NCBI GenBank assembly: GCA_025667525.1
Contig: CM046880.1
Span: forward strand, 592,509,895-592,573,894
Source: Glebionis coronaria
Lineage: Eukaryota; Streptophyta; Magnoliopsida; Asterales; Asteraceae
Reading direction: 5' to 3'
Length of the DNA stretch: 64,000 bases
The number at the start of each line of letters is the position of its first letter. Position 1 is the stretch's first letter. The translations under genes and the position numbers were made by a program. Positions 35,663 through 45,055 of this stretch are shown piece by piece. Below the pieces are notes generated by a model. It searched no databases. It saw only the letters and a program-made list of their open reading frames with translations, and was not told the DNA's origin.

Positions 35663-37690
35663 TTAAGGTCGAGTCAGGCTCACGACTCAGTTAACAAAAA
35701 CAAGCGCCTCTCGGGAGGCAACCCGCAGTATCTATCCTTTTATTATGTTTTTATAATAAGTGTAGGGGGAGACCCTAGTATGTATTTGTTGTTTTCTTTC
35801 TTATCATGTGCAGGGATTTGAGCTTTCAAAGAGCCATTCTTGATGAATTTTGACAAACCGTGATTCCGTGTACCCGTCTTCCCGGTTCTATCCTAAACTC
35901 TTTTGATTCTCTATTTTATATTCTTCAATATTAAAATAGGAATCACTTTAGTTGTCTTTTCCTTAGCAAGATTTAAATAACATGCACAATGTCCTAAGTG
36001 TAGGGGAGTTTACTTCCACATGCTTAAACATTGAGGACAATGTTTATATTAAGTGTAGGGGGACTTCTATCAAAGTTAAGTGGTCTTTTCCTTGAATTTG
36101 TCCTCATTTTAACCGGAAAATCTAATTTCTCGACATTTTTCAAAATTTTTAATCTATTTTGGCCTAGTAGTTTTTCCTTTGTTATCGTTATTTACTTTCT
36201 TTGATAAAATAAAGTTTAATAAAGTGGTTTTAATTTTTCAAACGTCATGAATCTTTTGACTCAACCCGAGTTTACGTATCTAAGTTTACTCTAGCTAGTA
36301 TCCTTAACGTGTTTAAGTCAAGTTTTGCTAGGCTTTTATATAGGGAACTTTAAAACGCGAAAGTCTTAACTCTTACGGGTTAAGAACAAGAACTTTTCGC
36401 AAGTTCCTATAATTGATCCTAGAAAGTCGTTTATCAAGGGAACTTTAAAATGAAAATTCTAAACTTGAAAAAGTCTAAGAAGATGCAAGATCCTATAGAT
36501 GACTTGAAAACCCAAAACTTTGATTTAATTGGCTAAGCATCCACGAGTCTCATTCCTTGAGATTTTAAATTGTAGAGAACGAGAGATGATAGAGTCAATT
36601 ATAAGTTTGGTATTCTTTCATGAATTTATGTGAGTTGATTATAAGCTTTTTCTCCCATCGCTTGTTAATAAATTTAATTGCAATAAATAAGGTCGTACGA
36701 TTTGAAAAGTTACTTAGCTTCTAGCACAAGATCGTTTAAAAGTTGCTCGGTATTAATTAGAGTTCATAGCCAAGGCATAACTTATTGAAGCGGGATTTGA
36801 AGATTGGCGAGTCCGAAAAGGCCCTAACAAGGCATGAGGGCTACATTTTTTTGCTAAAGATCTCAAGTGATGTGAAGAATCATTTATCAAAAATCAATAT
36901 GAAGGATCGATACACACGACGAAAAGCAAATACTCCCGTAAAGATCAAGAAGAAGTCTATCCAAAAAGACCCTAGCAAGGTATGAGGATAAATATATACA
37001 AGTCCTAAAAGGAGGCGGATCGTTGTATATCAAAATCCCAAATAAAGATTGGAGAAAAATTAAGAAGTCGTGGTCCAAATATGAAGAATCTCTCAAAAGG
37101 TTCAAGTGAAGAAATTCCTATTATGAAGAGAAGACCATTATTTCATGAACGTCTCTCAAGATTTGAAGTATGAAGTTGCTGCCAAATATCGGTCCGAGAA
37201 AGGTCTCAAATCGTGAAGCGAGTTATGCCAAGATATGAACTTTATGAGGTCCCGAGAAGCAGTTTTAAAAGATTTTGTCCTTTAGCTAACTATTGATTAA
37301 ATTGTCCTACTTTATTTTTTGCCTAATAACTATCGAAATAAGTCAACAATGCATCCTCGTGATCATTCAAGACAATCATAAAATATAAGAGATACACCTA
37401 GGAATAAGGGAGTCTAAGTGAATAATTAGGCCACATGAATTTGTGTTAGTTTGCTAACTTATAATAACTATGATCTCGTTTTTAAGCTTGGTATGGGAAA
37501 CGTGAAATTTGAGGGTTATAATCATTCATGACATTCCAAAACCCTAAGGTAAGTTTTTGATCTTTTTACTCGTTTTCTTCCTTTGAATATTTTCTATCTC
37601 TTTAATAAAGGCCAAGGTGGATTGATTATTATGAAAAATGTAAATCTTGCTTTGTAACTAACGCATTGCATGAAGGCATTGCATTGGTCA
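35663..37690 (+). other. Non-coding tail of element E
   Basis: No conserved reading frame. Three purine-rich motifs of the form taagtgtagggg lie at about 35758, 35996 and 36052. Many short A/G-rich stretches follow (36780-37250). No RT or integrase remnant seen. Confidence 0.7.
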
Positions 37691-37703
37691 AGTGAAGGGG
37701 ATT
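37691..37703 (+). other. Polypurine tract of element E
   Basis: agtgaaggggatt adjoins the 3' LTR start at 37704. Confidence 0.75.
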
Positions 37704-39256
37704 TAATAAGTGTGAAAACAATGATCCTTTTACCACTTATTTCCAATAATAACAGGACCAAAACGTGTATTTCATGTCGTAAAAGTCGGAATTATGCGTA
37801 GTTTGTGTTTTTATTGTGTTTCAGGATAAAAATATGAAAAAGGAAGAAAACGCGGGCTTTCACGGGCTTTTAGCGAAGAAAAAGACAAAAGACAAAGTCA
37901 AAAGATCAAAAGTGCAAGAAGAACGGAAGTCGAAGGCCTATTCTGAAGATTTATCGAAGAAAAAGTCTAAAGACGGAAGTTTAATAAAGTCGAGGAACTA
38001 AGTCTAAGTAAAAAAGAAAATTATAAGACGAGTTCAATTTATATCGACAAATTCGGAGACGACGTCGAGAAAAGACAAAGAATTTAAATCGAGTCGAGAC
38101 GAGAAGAAAGAAAGAAAGGAAGCATAAATACTTAGCCTCCCCACCTCCTATATATACCCTCCTAATGTGTCATTAGGAGGGTGTTAGTTAGTGTTAGTTT
38201 ATTAGTTCATTTTCAATTTTTGTAATTTTAATTTTTAGAGAGAGAAAGTGTTTAACTTTCTCTTACTAGGAAAACTTCATCTTTTATTTCTTTCTTGTTT
38301 GAATCTAATCTTTACTTTTTAAAAGTTTAATCTTGGTTTGATCTTAATCTTCTTCTACCTTTCTTTATTTTGGAGTTGTTTTTTATTCGTGATAATCCTT
38401 GATCTTGTTTGATCTTAATGTTTGTGCTTAAAAAGTTTATCTTTTTGTTCATCTATAAGTTTTTATACGATTTGAGCTTTGAGCTTACCATGCTTTTTGG
38501 CTTACTTTGTATTTAGCTTATTTATTTTTTAGTTTTCTTAAAAGTTTCATATTTTTAAGGTTGTTTTAAAAGGTTTGCTTATTTAAAGTTTTGAAAGTTT
38601 CTTATTCGTTCTTATTGAGCTCTTTTCATTATAAGTTTGGTAAGGTTTCGGTTTGAGCTTATTAAAAAGTAGCTTATTGACTTGCTTATTACGAATTTCA
38701 TTCCGTCGGAAAAGGGTTTACCCTTTCTGACTGTTATTCCGACGCTGCCATCGGAAAAGGGTTTTGGATTCCGACGGTTATTCCGATTGGGATTCCGACG
38801 GAGGTGATTATTTGTTATTCCGACAGTTTTCTATTTTTATATATTTAGAGAGTGTTTTCCGATAACCATTATTCCGACAGTTTTCTATGTTCAGTATTTC
38901 GATGCTTTTGTAGTTATTCCGACAGGATTACTTTTGACTCATTCTGACGTATTTTTCGATCAACATTCCGATGGGATTCCGATCATGGGTATTCCGATGA
39001 ATTTAAGTTTTTAGTTTTACAAAGTTTTAAGTTTTAAGTTCACTTTTAAGTTTTTAAGTTTTTAATCATTTATTTTTAACTCGTAATTTTTAGCTTTTAT
39101 TTTTACACAACGACATTTTCATATTTGCTTTTAGTTTAAAATAGATAATCAAACCCTTTTATTTTCCACCAAGAACGACTGAGTCGCACGATTAACCTTT
39201 TTCAATTCTAATCGAGACAAGACGATAACTTTTTACATACAAAATCCCAGTTATTA
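37704..39256 (+). repeat. 3' LTR of element E (1553 bp)
   Basis: Single, unduplicated copy. It starts taataagtgtg, ends cccagttatta, and is followed by gtact (39257-39261). It is nearly identical to the first 5' LTR copy, with scattered substitutions, which suggests a fairly recent insertion. Confidence 0.85.
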
Positions 39257-39261
39257 GTACT

Positions 39262-40477
39262 GAACGTGCTATGAAGCAACGTTTCTTGGTTCGAAAATGA
39301 AGTAGGAGCAGGCCCAAGCAATCCTGGTTGAGCATTTGACTGAGTTAGATAAAATGGGTCGGTGTGTTGGGCCTGTTGGACCATGGGCTGGACCTGCTGA
39401 GGAGTCACTTGCTGCACCCAGGGAATACTATTAACCAAATGAGCCTATGGATTTGGGCTTTGAAGTTGGGCCTGACCCAATTGTGTAAGCCACGTGGGTT
39501 GTGCATTAGTTTGAGGTATGGAGTAAACACTCAATATTATTCCAGGGGGTTCGAGTACGAGGAATATTAGATATAGCACGTTTCATAATACTAGAAGAAT
39601 TCCCACTCGACTGTGGTCCCGTTTTGCCACGAGCATCATGTATAAACTTACACCTATCACCGAGTTGACATGTTCCTTTAGTAAAATGAATGCAAAAGGA
39701 TGGACCAATTTTGTTGGTTTGCGAGGTATTGTTTTTGGTAGTTTCAACGCTGGTATTTGTCGTATAATTATAAGCAATTAAAACGGTGGGAGAAGAAGAG
39801 GTTGTGTTGACATGATTATGGTCTGAATTAGTTTCTTCTTTCAATACACTTTCTTCTAATAACAACATGTTTTTGGTGGTTGAAAAGGTAGGAAGAGGAT
39901 TGGTATGACGGATAATGCAAGCTATGTGTTTGTAAGTGGGACTTAAGCCATTGAGTGCATACATAACCTTGTTTTTATCCGCAACAAGGTTACCAAGATT
40001 TGCTAATCTATCTGCCATACTTTGAATTTTTGTAAAGTAGTCATTAACAAAAAGATTACCCATTTTTAAAGATCGAATCTGGTTGTCCAGAGTTATGGCC
40101 CGGGCATCTTCATTGTCACGAAAGAGATTCTTGATCATGTCCCATAGGTCTTTGGCATTCACTGGTGTTGTGACCACTTGATCTTGTAATGACTCGACTA
40201 AAGTGCCTAGTACCCACATCTTTATTAGGTCATCAAGCTTACTCCATTCCGGATCCACAACACTAGTGCCTGCTCGAGCTTCCTCAATGTGCTTCTTGAG
40301 ACCTAAGCTTCCAAGATGAATTGTGAAGAAGGAGCTCCATGAGTTGTAATTAGATTTTTCGAGACTAAGCTTGATAGGGACGGCGCTAGCGATGCTAGGG
40401 ACACCGTATGGGAGGATCTTATATGTGGTGTTTGGTGGTGGTGTTGGTGGTGGGGGTGGGGGTGGTAGTCCAGTCAT
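39262..40477 (-). pseudogene. Element D copia gag with CCCH-type finger, split from protease by element E
   Basis: From ATG 40477 (MTGLPPPP, a Pro-run N-terminus) the frame is open to 39506. It reads as Ty1/copia gag: KLSLEKSNYNSWSSFF near residue 35, LWDMIKNLF about 110, LANLGNLVADKNKVMYALNGL about 160. Near residues 270-290 it has CIHFTKGTCQLGDRCKFIH, spaced C-x7-C-x5-C-x3-H, a CCCH finger rather than the usual CCHC knuckle. A frameshift near 39520 moves the Gln/Pro-rich C-terminus (PWVQQVTPQQVQ) to another frame, ending at element E. The gag domain is intact; the polyprotein is not. Confidence 0.8.
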
Positions 40478-40602
40478 GATGTACGATGGAATGAAGATTA
40501 GGGTTTTGAAGATATTGATACAAAAGAACCGTGAAGATGGAGAAGAATAAGTTGACTAGAGGGAGTTTATTTAGGAGAGAAAATATTTTGTAGGATCAAT
40601 AG

Positions 40603-40614
40603 GCTGTGATACCA
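40603..40614 (-). other. Primer-binding site of element D
   Basis: On the minus strand tggtatcacagc lies next to the LTR. It matches the tRNA-Met-type site with one mismatch. Confidence 0.75.
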
Positions 40615-40761
40615 TATTGAATATTATAATTGCCTTCCATTCTCATTAAACATTCTCACTATATATACACTTACATAAGAATCGTCTAGAAGACTAATCA
40701 CATGTTAAGCCCATGATGACTACGTATGGGCCAACATACAAAACAACTATGACGTCTAACA
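40615..40761 (-). repeat. 5' LTR of element D (about 147 bp)
   Basis: On the minus strand it opens TGTTAGACGTC and ends TTCAATA next to the primer-binding site. Very short for a plant copia LTR. It contains a TATATATA run at about 40660 that could be its TATA box. The terminal CA appears as TA. The 3' partner is outside the window. Confidence 0.65.
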
Positions 40762-40977
40762 GTTTTTAGCAAAGGAATTAAGTCTGATGGAATTAAACCA
40801 AGTGAGCCATTCAGAGTACGAGCCTATAGGAGACCAAGTCAAGTTTCACCATCGACAAACAAGTCTAACAACATCCGAATTCAAATAACAGCCGAAGAAA
40901 AGGTGCGACGAAGTTTCATAGCCAGTAGAACAAATCGAACAAGAAAGATCAGGGACAATTCCTTAACAACTTATTAA
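40762..40977 (+). other. Unidentified open stretch next to element D
   Basis: A frame of 72 codons without a stop runs from the LTR edge to TAA 40975-40977, with no ATG near its start. The first bases, gtttttag, look like a splice acceptor before CAAAGG. The peptide is basic (SEPFRVRAYRRPSQ, EEKVRRSFIASRTNRTRKIR). I do not recognise it. It may be the last exon of a host gene cut by element D, or an old transposon remnant. From 40978 to 41254 the sequence is AT-rich with nothing recognisable. Confidence 0.3.
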
Positions 40978-41254
40978 ACAACCACATTTATTTTAAATTG
41001 AAATATATTTTAATTCATTTATTATTTTCATAATATATTTTCACCATATTTTCGAAAATTTGGTTCTCTTTAATTCAACATCGATTTTGATATATTTATA
41101 AGTTATTATTTTTTTTTAGTTTTAAATTATTTTATTTATTTTTATTCAAATTTTTACAATTTAATATTAATCTAATTGCTAAAAAAATAGTCATCGAATA
41201 CTCCTCGTTACATTACACAGATAACATGCTAGTAAATTCATTATCACATAATAA

Positions 41255-41267
41255 ACTCAAATAAGCT
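41255..41267. repeat. Target-site duplication of the SINE, left copy
   Basis: actcaaataagct matches actcatataagct at 41482-41494 in 12 of 13 positions. Confidence 0.7.
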
Positions 41268-41481
41268 AAAACCAATTGCTCTAGAGCAGTTGGCTACCAG
41301 GGCAAAGATTGGGATGAGGGTTCGGTCTTGAATTCGAGTCTTATTAGGGCCGTGATTTTTAAAAGTTTCTCTTCGCGGGTTTTTTGTAGTAGTTCGAGTT
41401 TCGAAGCCTATCCATTATGAATGATATAACTCAAGAATCGAGTTTTAATCGAGATTGAGGTACGTTCTGAGAAAAAAAAGC
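41268..41481 (+). mobile_element. tRNA-derived SINE (214 bp)
   Basis: The head has a box A-like stretch (tagagcagttggctacc, about 41281-41297) and a box B-like stretch (ttgaattcgagtc, about 41324-41336), spaced as in a tRNA-type RNA polymerase III promoter. The 3' end is A-rich (gagaaaaaaaag). A 13-bp target duplication with one mismatch flanks it. Length, head, tail and duplication all fit a plant SINE. It is not an intact tRNA gene, since no cloverleaf can be closed. Confidence 0.7.
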
Positions 41482-41602
41482 ACTCATATAAGCTGATTTT
41501 TTTTAAGTAAGTCACAAAGAATAAGCCCCAAGTCAAATACAGTCCCGCCTGCTAAAAATCCAAATAAAAAAAGCCGGATAAAAAGATAAAAGGTTTGACC
41601 CA

Positions 41603-42062
41603 AGGTTGTCAAGATCCCGATCTTGATCTTAGGATCTTACGATTTTACGATACTGTAAAGCAAAAACGATCCAGATCTTACGTAGGATCTTTACATGCTT
41701 AAGATCTTATAGGATCCCGATCTTGATCATAGGATCTTAAGATCTACTACGTTCCGATCTTACTTTTTCTCGAGCAACAAATTAAAAAATTACAAATGTA
41801 TAGGTTCTATTTTGTATAATCTAAAAAATAACATTTAATCTTCTTATACATTTCATAATTATAATTTAGGACCACATTTTTACGAAAATTCGTATAGATT
41901 TGCGTTTACAATGTATATTAATTTGTAAATTTGTAAAATATTGCAAAGACTACTAAAAAAATTACATTATAGTAGGATCTTATGATCCCGATCCTACTTT
42001 ACGATCTCGATCTTTCAAATATGAAAACGATCCTAGGTAAGATCACGATCTTGACAACCTTT
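41603..42062. mobile_element. MITE with 11-bp target duplication and GATC-rich body (460 bp)
   Basis: The ends are inverted copies of aggttgtcaagatc. The flanks are direct 11-bp copies of ggtttgaccca (41592-41602 and 42063-42073), a size usual for Mutator-type insertions. The body is full of aggatct, cgatctt and gatcccgat motifs near both ends and AT-rich in the middle. No open frame. Superfamily assignment rests only on the duplication length. Confidence 0.75.
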
Positions 42063-42073
42063 GGTTTGACCCA

Positions 42074-42281
42074 ATAAACAAAGAACAGCTACTCAAAAAG
42101 TCAAACCCCCAATCTCCCTCCCGTTGACCACCGTCACACTGTCGTCATCTCCTCCGGCCAAATCCAACCAGCAACAGTTCAACAACTTCACTTCACGTCA
42201 CAGATGACGTCACTTCCCTCTTTCACATCCTAATTCCACACCTACCGGAAATAACCTAATTTCACCAGTCCGGCCGGAAAT
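42074..42281 (+). promoter_or_regulatory. PPX proximal promoter and 5' leader
   Basis: About 210 bp, C-rich compared with its surroundings, between the MITE and the PPX start codon. The sequence just before ATG (ccggaaat) is compatible with plant initiation. No clear TATA box lies in this piece, so either the promoter is TATA-less or the transcription start depends on sequence inside the MITE. The leader contains the bZIP-type palindrome listed separately. Confidence 0.5.
42205..42212. promoter_or_regulatory. TGACGTCA palindrome (bZIP/TGA-type site)
   Basis: A perfect 8-bp palindrome of the cyclic-AMP-element/C-box type, 70 bp before the PPX ATG, with cacgtcac just upstream. Binding is inferred from the motif only. 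Confidence 0.45.
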
Positions 42282-42422
42282 ATGTCGGACATAGACCGGC
42301 AAATAGAGAGACTAGTGAAATGCGAACCGTTAACAGAATACGAAGTGAGATGTCTTTCTTTAAAAGCAATGGAGATACTTGTTGAAGAGAGTAATGTTCA
42401 ACGTGTCGATGCTCCCGTTACT
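42282..42422 (+). CDS. PPX: Protein phosphatase PP4/PPX catalytic subunit, exon 1
   Basis: 47 codons from ATG 42282. The start [20 protein letters not shown] and the end [15 protein letters not shown] are the conserved N-terminus of the PP4 (PPX) catalytic subunit of the PPP Ser/Thr phosphatase family, which works in nuclear and cytosolic dephosphorylation complexes. The exon ends in phase 0 at a GT donor (ACT|GTATGT), exactly before the conserved GDxHG metal-binding block, which would open exon 2. Exon 2 onward is not in the remaining 21.5 kb on the + strand, so intron 1 must be very long if the gene is complete. Exon 1 itself has no defect. The alternative, an isolated exon or gene fragment captured by a transposon, cannot be excluded without the downstream sequence. 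Confidence 0.85.
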
Positions 42423-43635
42423 GTATGTTCAACATTATTTCGCGCGTTATCGCTAATATAACTTCTATGCATTTATAAGCTATGTTTATGTGTAGTTTAT
42501 TCACGGTTTGGTAAATTTGCGTAATAATTGATATCCGGTCAATGTCATTATGTTTAGCTTTGTTTGTTTGTCAAAATGTGGTTATGTTAGATATTAGTGT
42601 GTTTGTTTCACCTCATATAGTCGGCTTATGGCTTATTTAGTTTTAGTAAGGTATTCCAAATCAAAAAGCTTGACGTGATTGCTTATTTCACGGTTTATCT
42701 GCTTATGTTTAAGCAAATAAGCGGTTTGGAGTGTTTGGCTAGTCCAAACGGAGTTTGGGTTGTGCTTGTTGAAATGAGGTTGGGTTGCTGGATTTAGATT
42801 CTAGTATTGTATTTCAAATAGAAAATCTTGATGCGATTGCTTATTTTTAAGCAGTTTGGAGTCTTTGACTAATCCAAACTGTTTCTGCTAATCGTTGTAT
42901 TTTGGGTTAAATAAGTAGTTGTTGCTTATTTTAGATAAAATTAGATTTCAGACCTAAAAGTCTATAAGTTTATATGCAAATGTGCTTTCTCATTTGCTCT
43001 TTATCTATGCACATTATTATTATTTGAGTTTAGATAAGGAGGAATTTAGTTACTAGTATTGTAACTTGAATTGATAAGTTTGATGTGAATGTTGGAGGAT
43101 GTTTCGGATTGATTATTGAGTGTTTGGATAATTAAGAATGCTTCGGGGGATATGTTTGTTTTAGGTAAATTAATTGACTTTGTTTTGACATGAAGTCTGA
43201 CTGATCTTTAGGCCCTTGTATGTGACCTAGAAACCTTTTAAGTGTATCTGTATATGCGAATGAGTGTTTATCATTATTCCAATATCTGATTATGGCCATT
43301 TTTCACATATTAAAAGATAAGCAAATCTTAACTTCTAAATACTAGTTTCTGAAGTGGTCATTCGTTAAGCTGCTTATGAGCTTATCTGCTTATAAGCAGA
43401 AAAAGTAAGCAATTTGCCTATTTAAAGGTAGGGATCTTAATCTCTACTATAGTTACTTAGGGTATATAGTTATTCTAGTGAATGATCCCACATAGAATTG
43501 GCATCACTACCAACTTTATTTGTAATTGATGTATAAATATCAAGTTTGAAGTCCATTGAAGACTTATTACAGGATATGAAGAATGTATGTGTTCTCACTT
43601 GTGATGTTCTGATGTATTATATGCTATGGGAATTA
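42423..43635 (+). other. PPX intron 1, first part
   Basis: No coding signal. Two related stretches (about 42660-42750 and 42815-42890), each with gcttattt...aagc...tttggagt...tttg...aatccaaac-like sequence, look like a decayed inverted-repeat or duplicated element. A short palindrome, gcttataagc, lies near 43388. Otherwise AT-rich intron sequence. Confidence 0.5.
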
Positions 43636-43643
43636 CTAGTATG

Positions 43644-44142
43644 CTATGTTGCACGGGGACGGATACGGATACGGATACATATACGGAAATAGGGACGGGG
43701 ACGGGTACTTAGGAACACCAATATCTTAAAATTCAAGAAACAGGTACGGCTAGAAACGTTTGTGTATTTTGTATTTTTTATATAGATTTCATAATAAAAT
43801 AAATGAACATTAAAGTAAATCGCTACAGACTGGCGATCTTGGAATCTGGATTCGGCATCTATAAGTCATGTTTTTTTATGTCAACCTGAAACTCATTATA
43901 CAGTATTTGTGGACAAAAAAAGAGGTTTCATGGCCCAAAAATAAGACTTAAAAAGCTCTGAAACGTGTCAAAAGCCCAAAAAACGTTTCCTTCCGCGTTT
44001 CTTCTCCGGCGTTTCAAATCCTCATGAAACGTGTCTCTTTTTAACGTTTCTGCCGCGTTTCCAGGCATTTCTGGCTGTTTCCCGCTTCTGAAACGTTTCC
44101 GGGACAGGCACGACACCCGAGGGGCGTTTCCGTGCAACATAG
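43644..44142. mobile_element. hAT-type MITE in PPX intron 1 (499 bp)
   Basis: The ends are inverted copies of ctatgttgcacgg. The flanks are 8-bp direct copies of ctagtatg (43636-43643 and 44143-44150); 8 bp is the hAT size. Subterminal repeats are clear: ggatac/ggacgg units on the left (43655-43715) and gaaacg/cgtttc units on the right (43960-44130). The open frames inside run through these repeats and are not genes. Confidence 0.8.
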
Positions 44143-44150
44143 CTAGTATG

Positions 44151-44418
44151 TGTTATCAAAGTTTTCATCTTGTCTGTTATTGTGAAATATTGTATCTTCA
44201 CTTGTTAGGAATGTAGGTCAGAGGCTTGCCTGGGAGTGTCTTTGACTGCATGGGAGTGTCTTTGACTCCTCGTACATTGTTGACTACGAGTGTTCACTCA
44301 CGGGCCTTATCCCTGTGCTTATAAAGTAGCTCAACTGAAGTCTAATAAATTTGACACATCATGACAATGAAGGTGTATTTAGCCTTGGCGATAGTTTACA
44401 GACGAATATGTTTGTTTA
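44151..44418 (+). other. PPX intron 1, second part, with 20-bp tandem duplication
   Basis: tgggagtgtctttgactg occurs twice in a row (44231-44268, 20-bp period). Nothing else is recognised before the presumed MULE end. Confidence 0.6.
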
Positions 44419-44620
44419 GAGTGAAATGCACTTTTCATACCTGTGGTATGTCCAGATTGCATATATAGTAACTGGTCTTCCGAAATTGCAGGCGGCCTAC
44501 CTGTTCTTCCATTAAGTGTTCAGTTTGCTACTTTGACCATAACGATTGTTAACCGTTGACTGTTAAGTTTTGTTGCTACAGGGCTAATTTTGTCCTTTTC
44601 CTATTTTTGACCGTTGCACC
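44419..44620 (+). repeat. Presumed left terminal inverted repeat of MULE H
   Basis: Starts gagtgaaatgcactttt with cctgtggtatg close by, a wording I associate with plant MULE ends. It should also hold the GRF gene promoter. It cannot be confirmed without the right end. Confidence 0.4.
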
Positions 44621-44799
44621 ATTACTAACACACATCCTCTATATAATCTAACCCAAAACCCATTCACATCTATCATTTGTTCATCCCCAAATCAAGTGTT
44701 ATAAACATAAACCCTAATTAAAGTCATCACAGCCTCCATTTACGCCTTACTATTTTTTTCTCAATCAGATCTTTGAGCAACATAAACCCTAATCATAAC

Positions 44800-45055
44800 A
44801 TGGACATGGTTAATTGTCATTGTGGTCAGCGATCTGTGGTTCGTACCTCTTGGACTGATAATAATCCAGGGCGTAGGTTTTGGAGTTGCTCTAAATCTGT
44901 AAGTTTTATTATTATAAGTGTTCTATGAACGTATTATTTCAATTATTACAACATCTAATTCTTGATTATTGTAGGTTAATGGTTGTGGTTTTTTCTTGTG
45001 GTATGATCCTCCCATATGAGCTCGTTCAAGAATAATCATTCCTGGGTTATTAAGG
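44800..45055 (+). pseudogene. GRF-type zinc-finger gene, 5' part, stopped and split by element F
   Basis: Exon 1 (44800-44898) starts MDMVNCHCGQRSVV and ends CSKS at a GT donor; intron 44899-44974 ends TTGTAG; exon 2 resumes VNGCGFFLWYDPP. Together this is a GRF zinc finger: C-x-C, then TSWTDNNPGRRF, then Cys and NGCGFF. Such small plant proteins normally continue with a basic/coiled-coil stretch and a C-terminal membrane anchor. Here an in-frame TGA at 45017-45019 follows DPPI, and element F interrupts codon-exactly after RIIIPGLLR (45055). The remaining 37 codons lie at 61528-61641. The position inside a MULE, convergent with its transposase, suggests a transposon accessory gene and not a host gene. 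Confidence 0.75.
45051..45055. repeat. Target-site duplication taagg, left of element F
   Basis: The matching copy is at 61523-61527. Joining across it restores the GRF reading frame. Confidence 0.9.

Larger units (their letters stand above)
30106..39256 (+). mobile_element. Element E: non-autonomous Athila-like gag-protease retrotransposon
   Basis: 9151 bp bounded by 5-bp target duplications gtact. Contents: 5' LTR with a partial tandem duplication, tRNA-Asp-type primer-binding site (32196), one gag-protease frame (32418-35662), a 2-kb non-coding tail, polypurine tract (37691-37703) and 3' LTR. No RT, RNase H or integrase could be found on either strand. This matches the class described as TR-GAG elements (terminal repeats with only gag), here with protease kept. 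LTR ends are TA...TA (taataag...gttatta) rather than TG...CA. Confidence 0.85.
28285..40761 (-). mobile_element. Element D: Ty1/copia, split by element E and by the B array
   Basis: On the minus strand the 5' LTR is at 40761-40615, then primer-binding site, gag (40477-39262), element E inserted, then protease, integrase and the first part of RT (30100-28285), where the B array begins. The remaining RT, RNase H and 3' LTR are predicted left of the window. Reading across each junction gives sensible copia protein order, which supports both nested insertions. Confidence 0.85.

Noticed and set aside
37816..38001. Lys-rich 61-codon frame in the E LTR, also near 30240-30380
   Set aside because: Low-complexity A/G-rich sequence without start context; broken in the other LTR copy.
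41281..41345. Possible tRNA gene
   Set aside because: Box A and B-like motifs are present but no cloverleaf closes; the A-rich end and target duplication fit a SINE better.
42282..44418. Pack-MULE capture of the PPX exon
   Set aside because: The exon lies outside the presumed MULE end at 44419 and has its own leader; kept as a minor alternative only.
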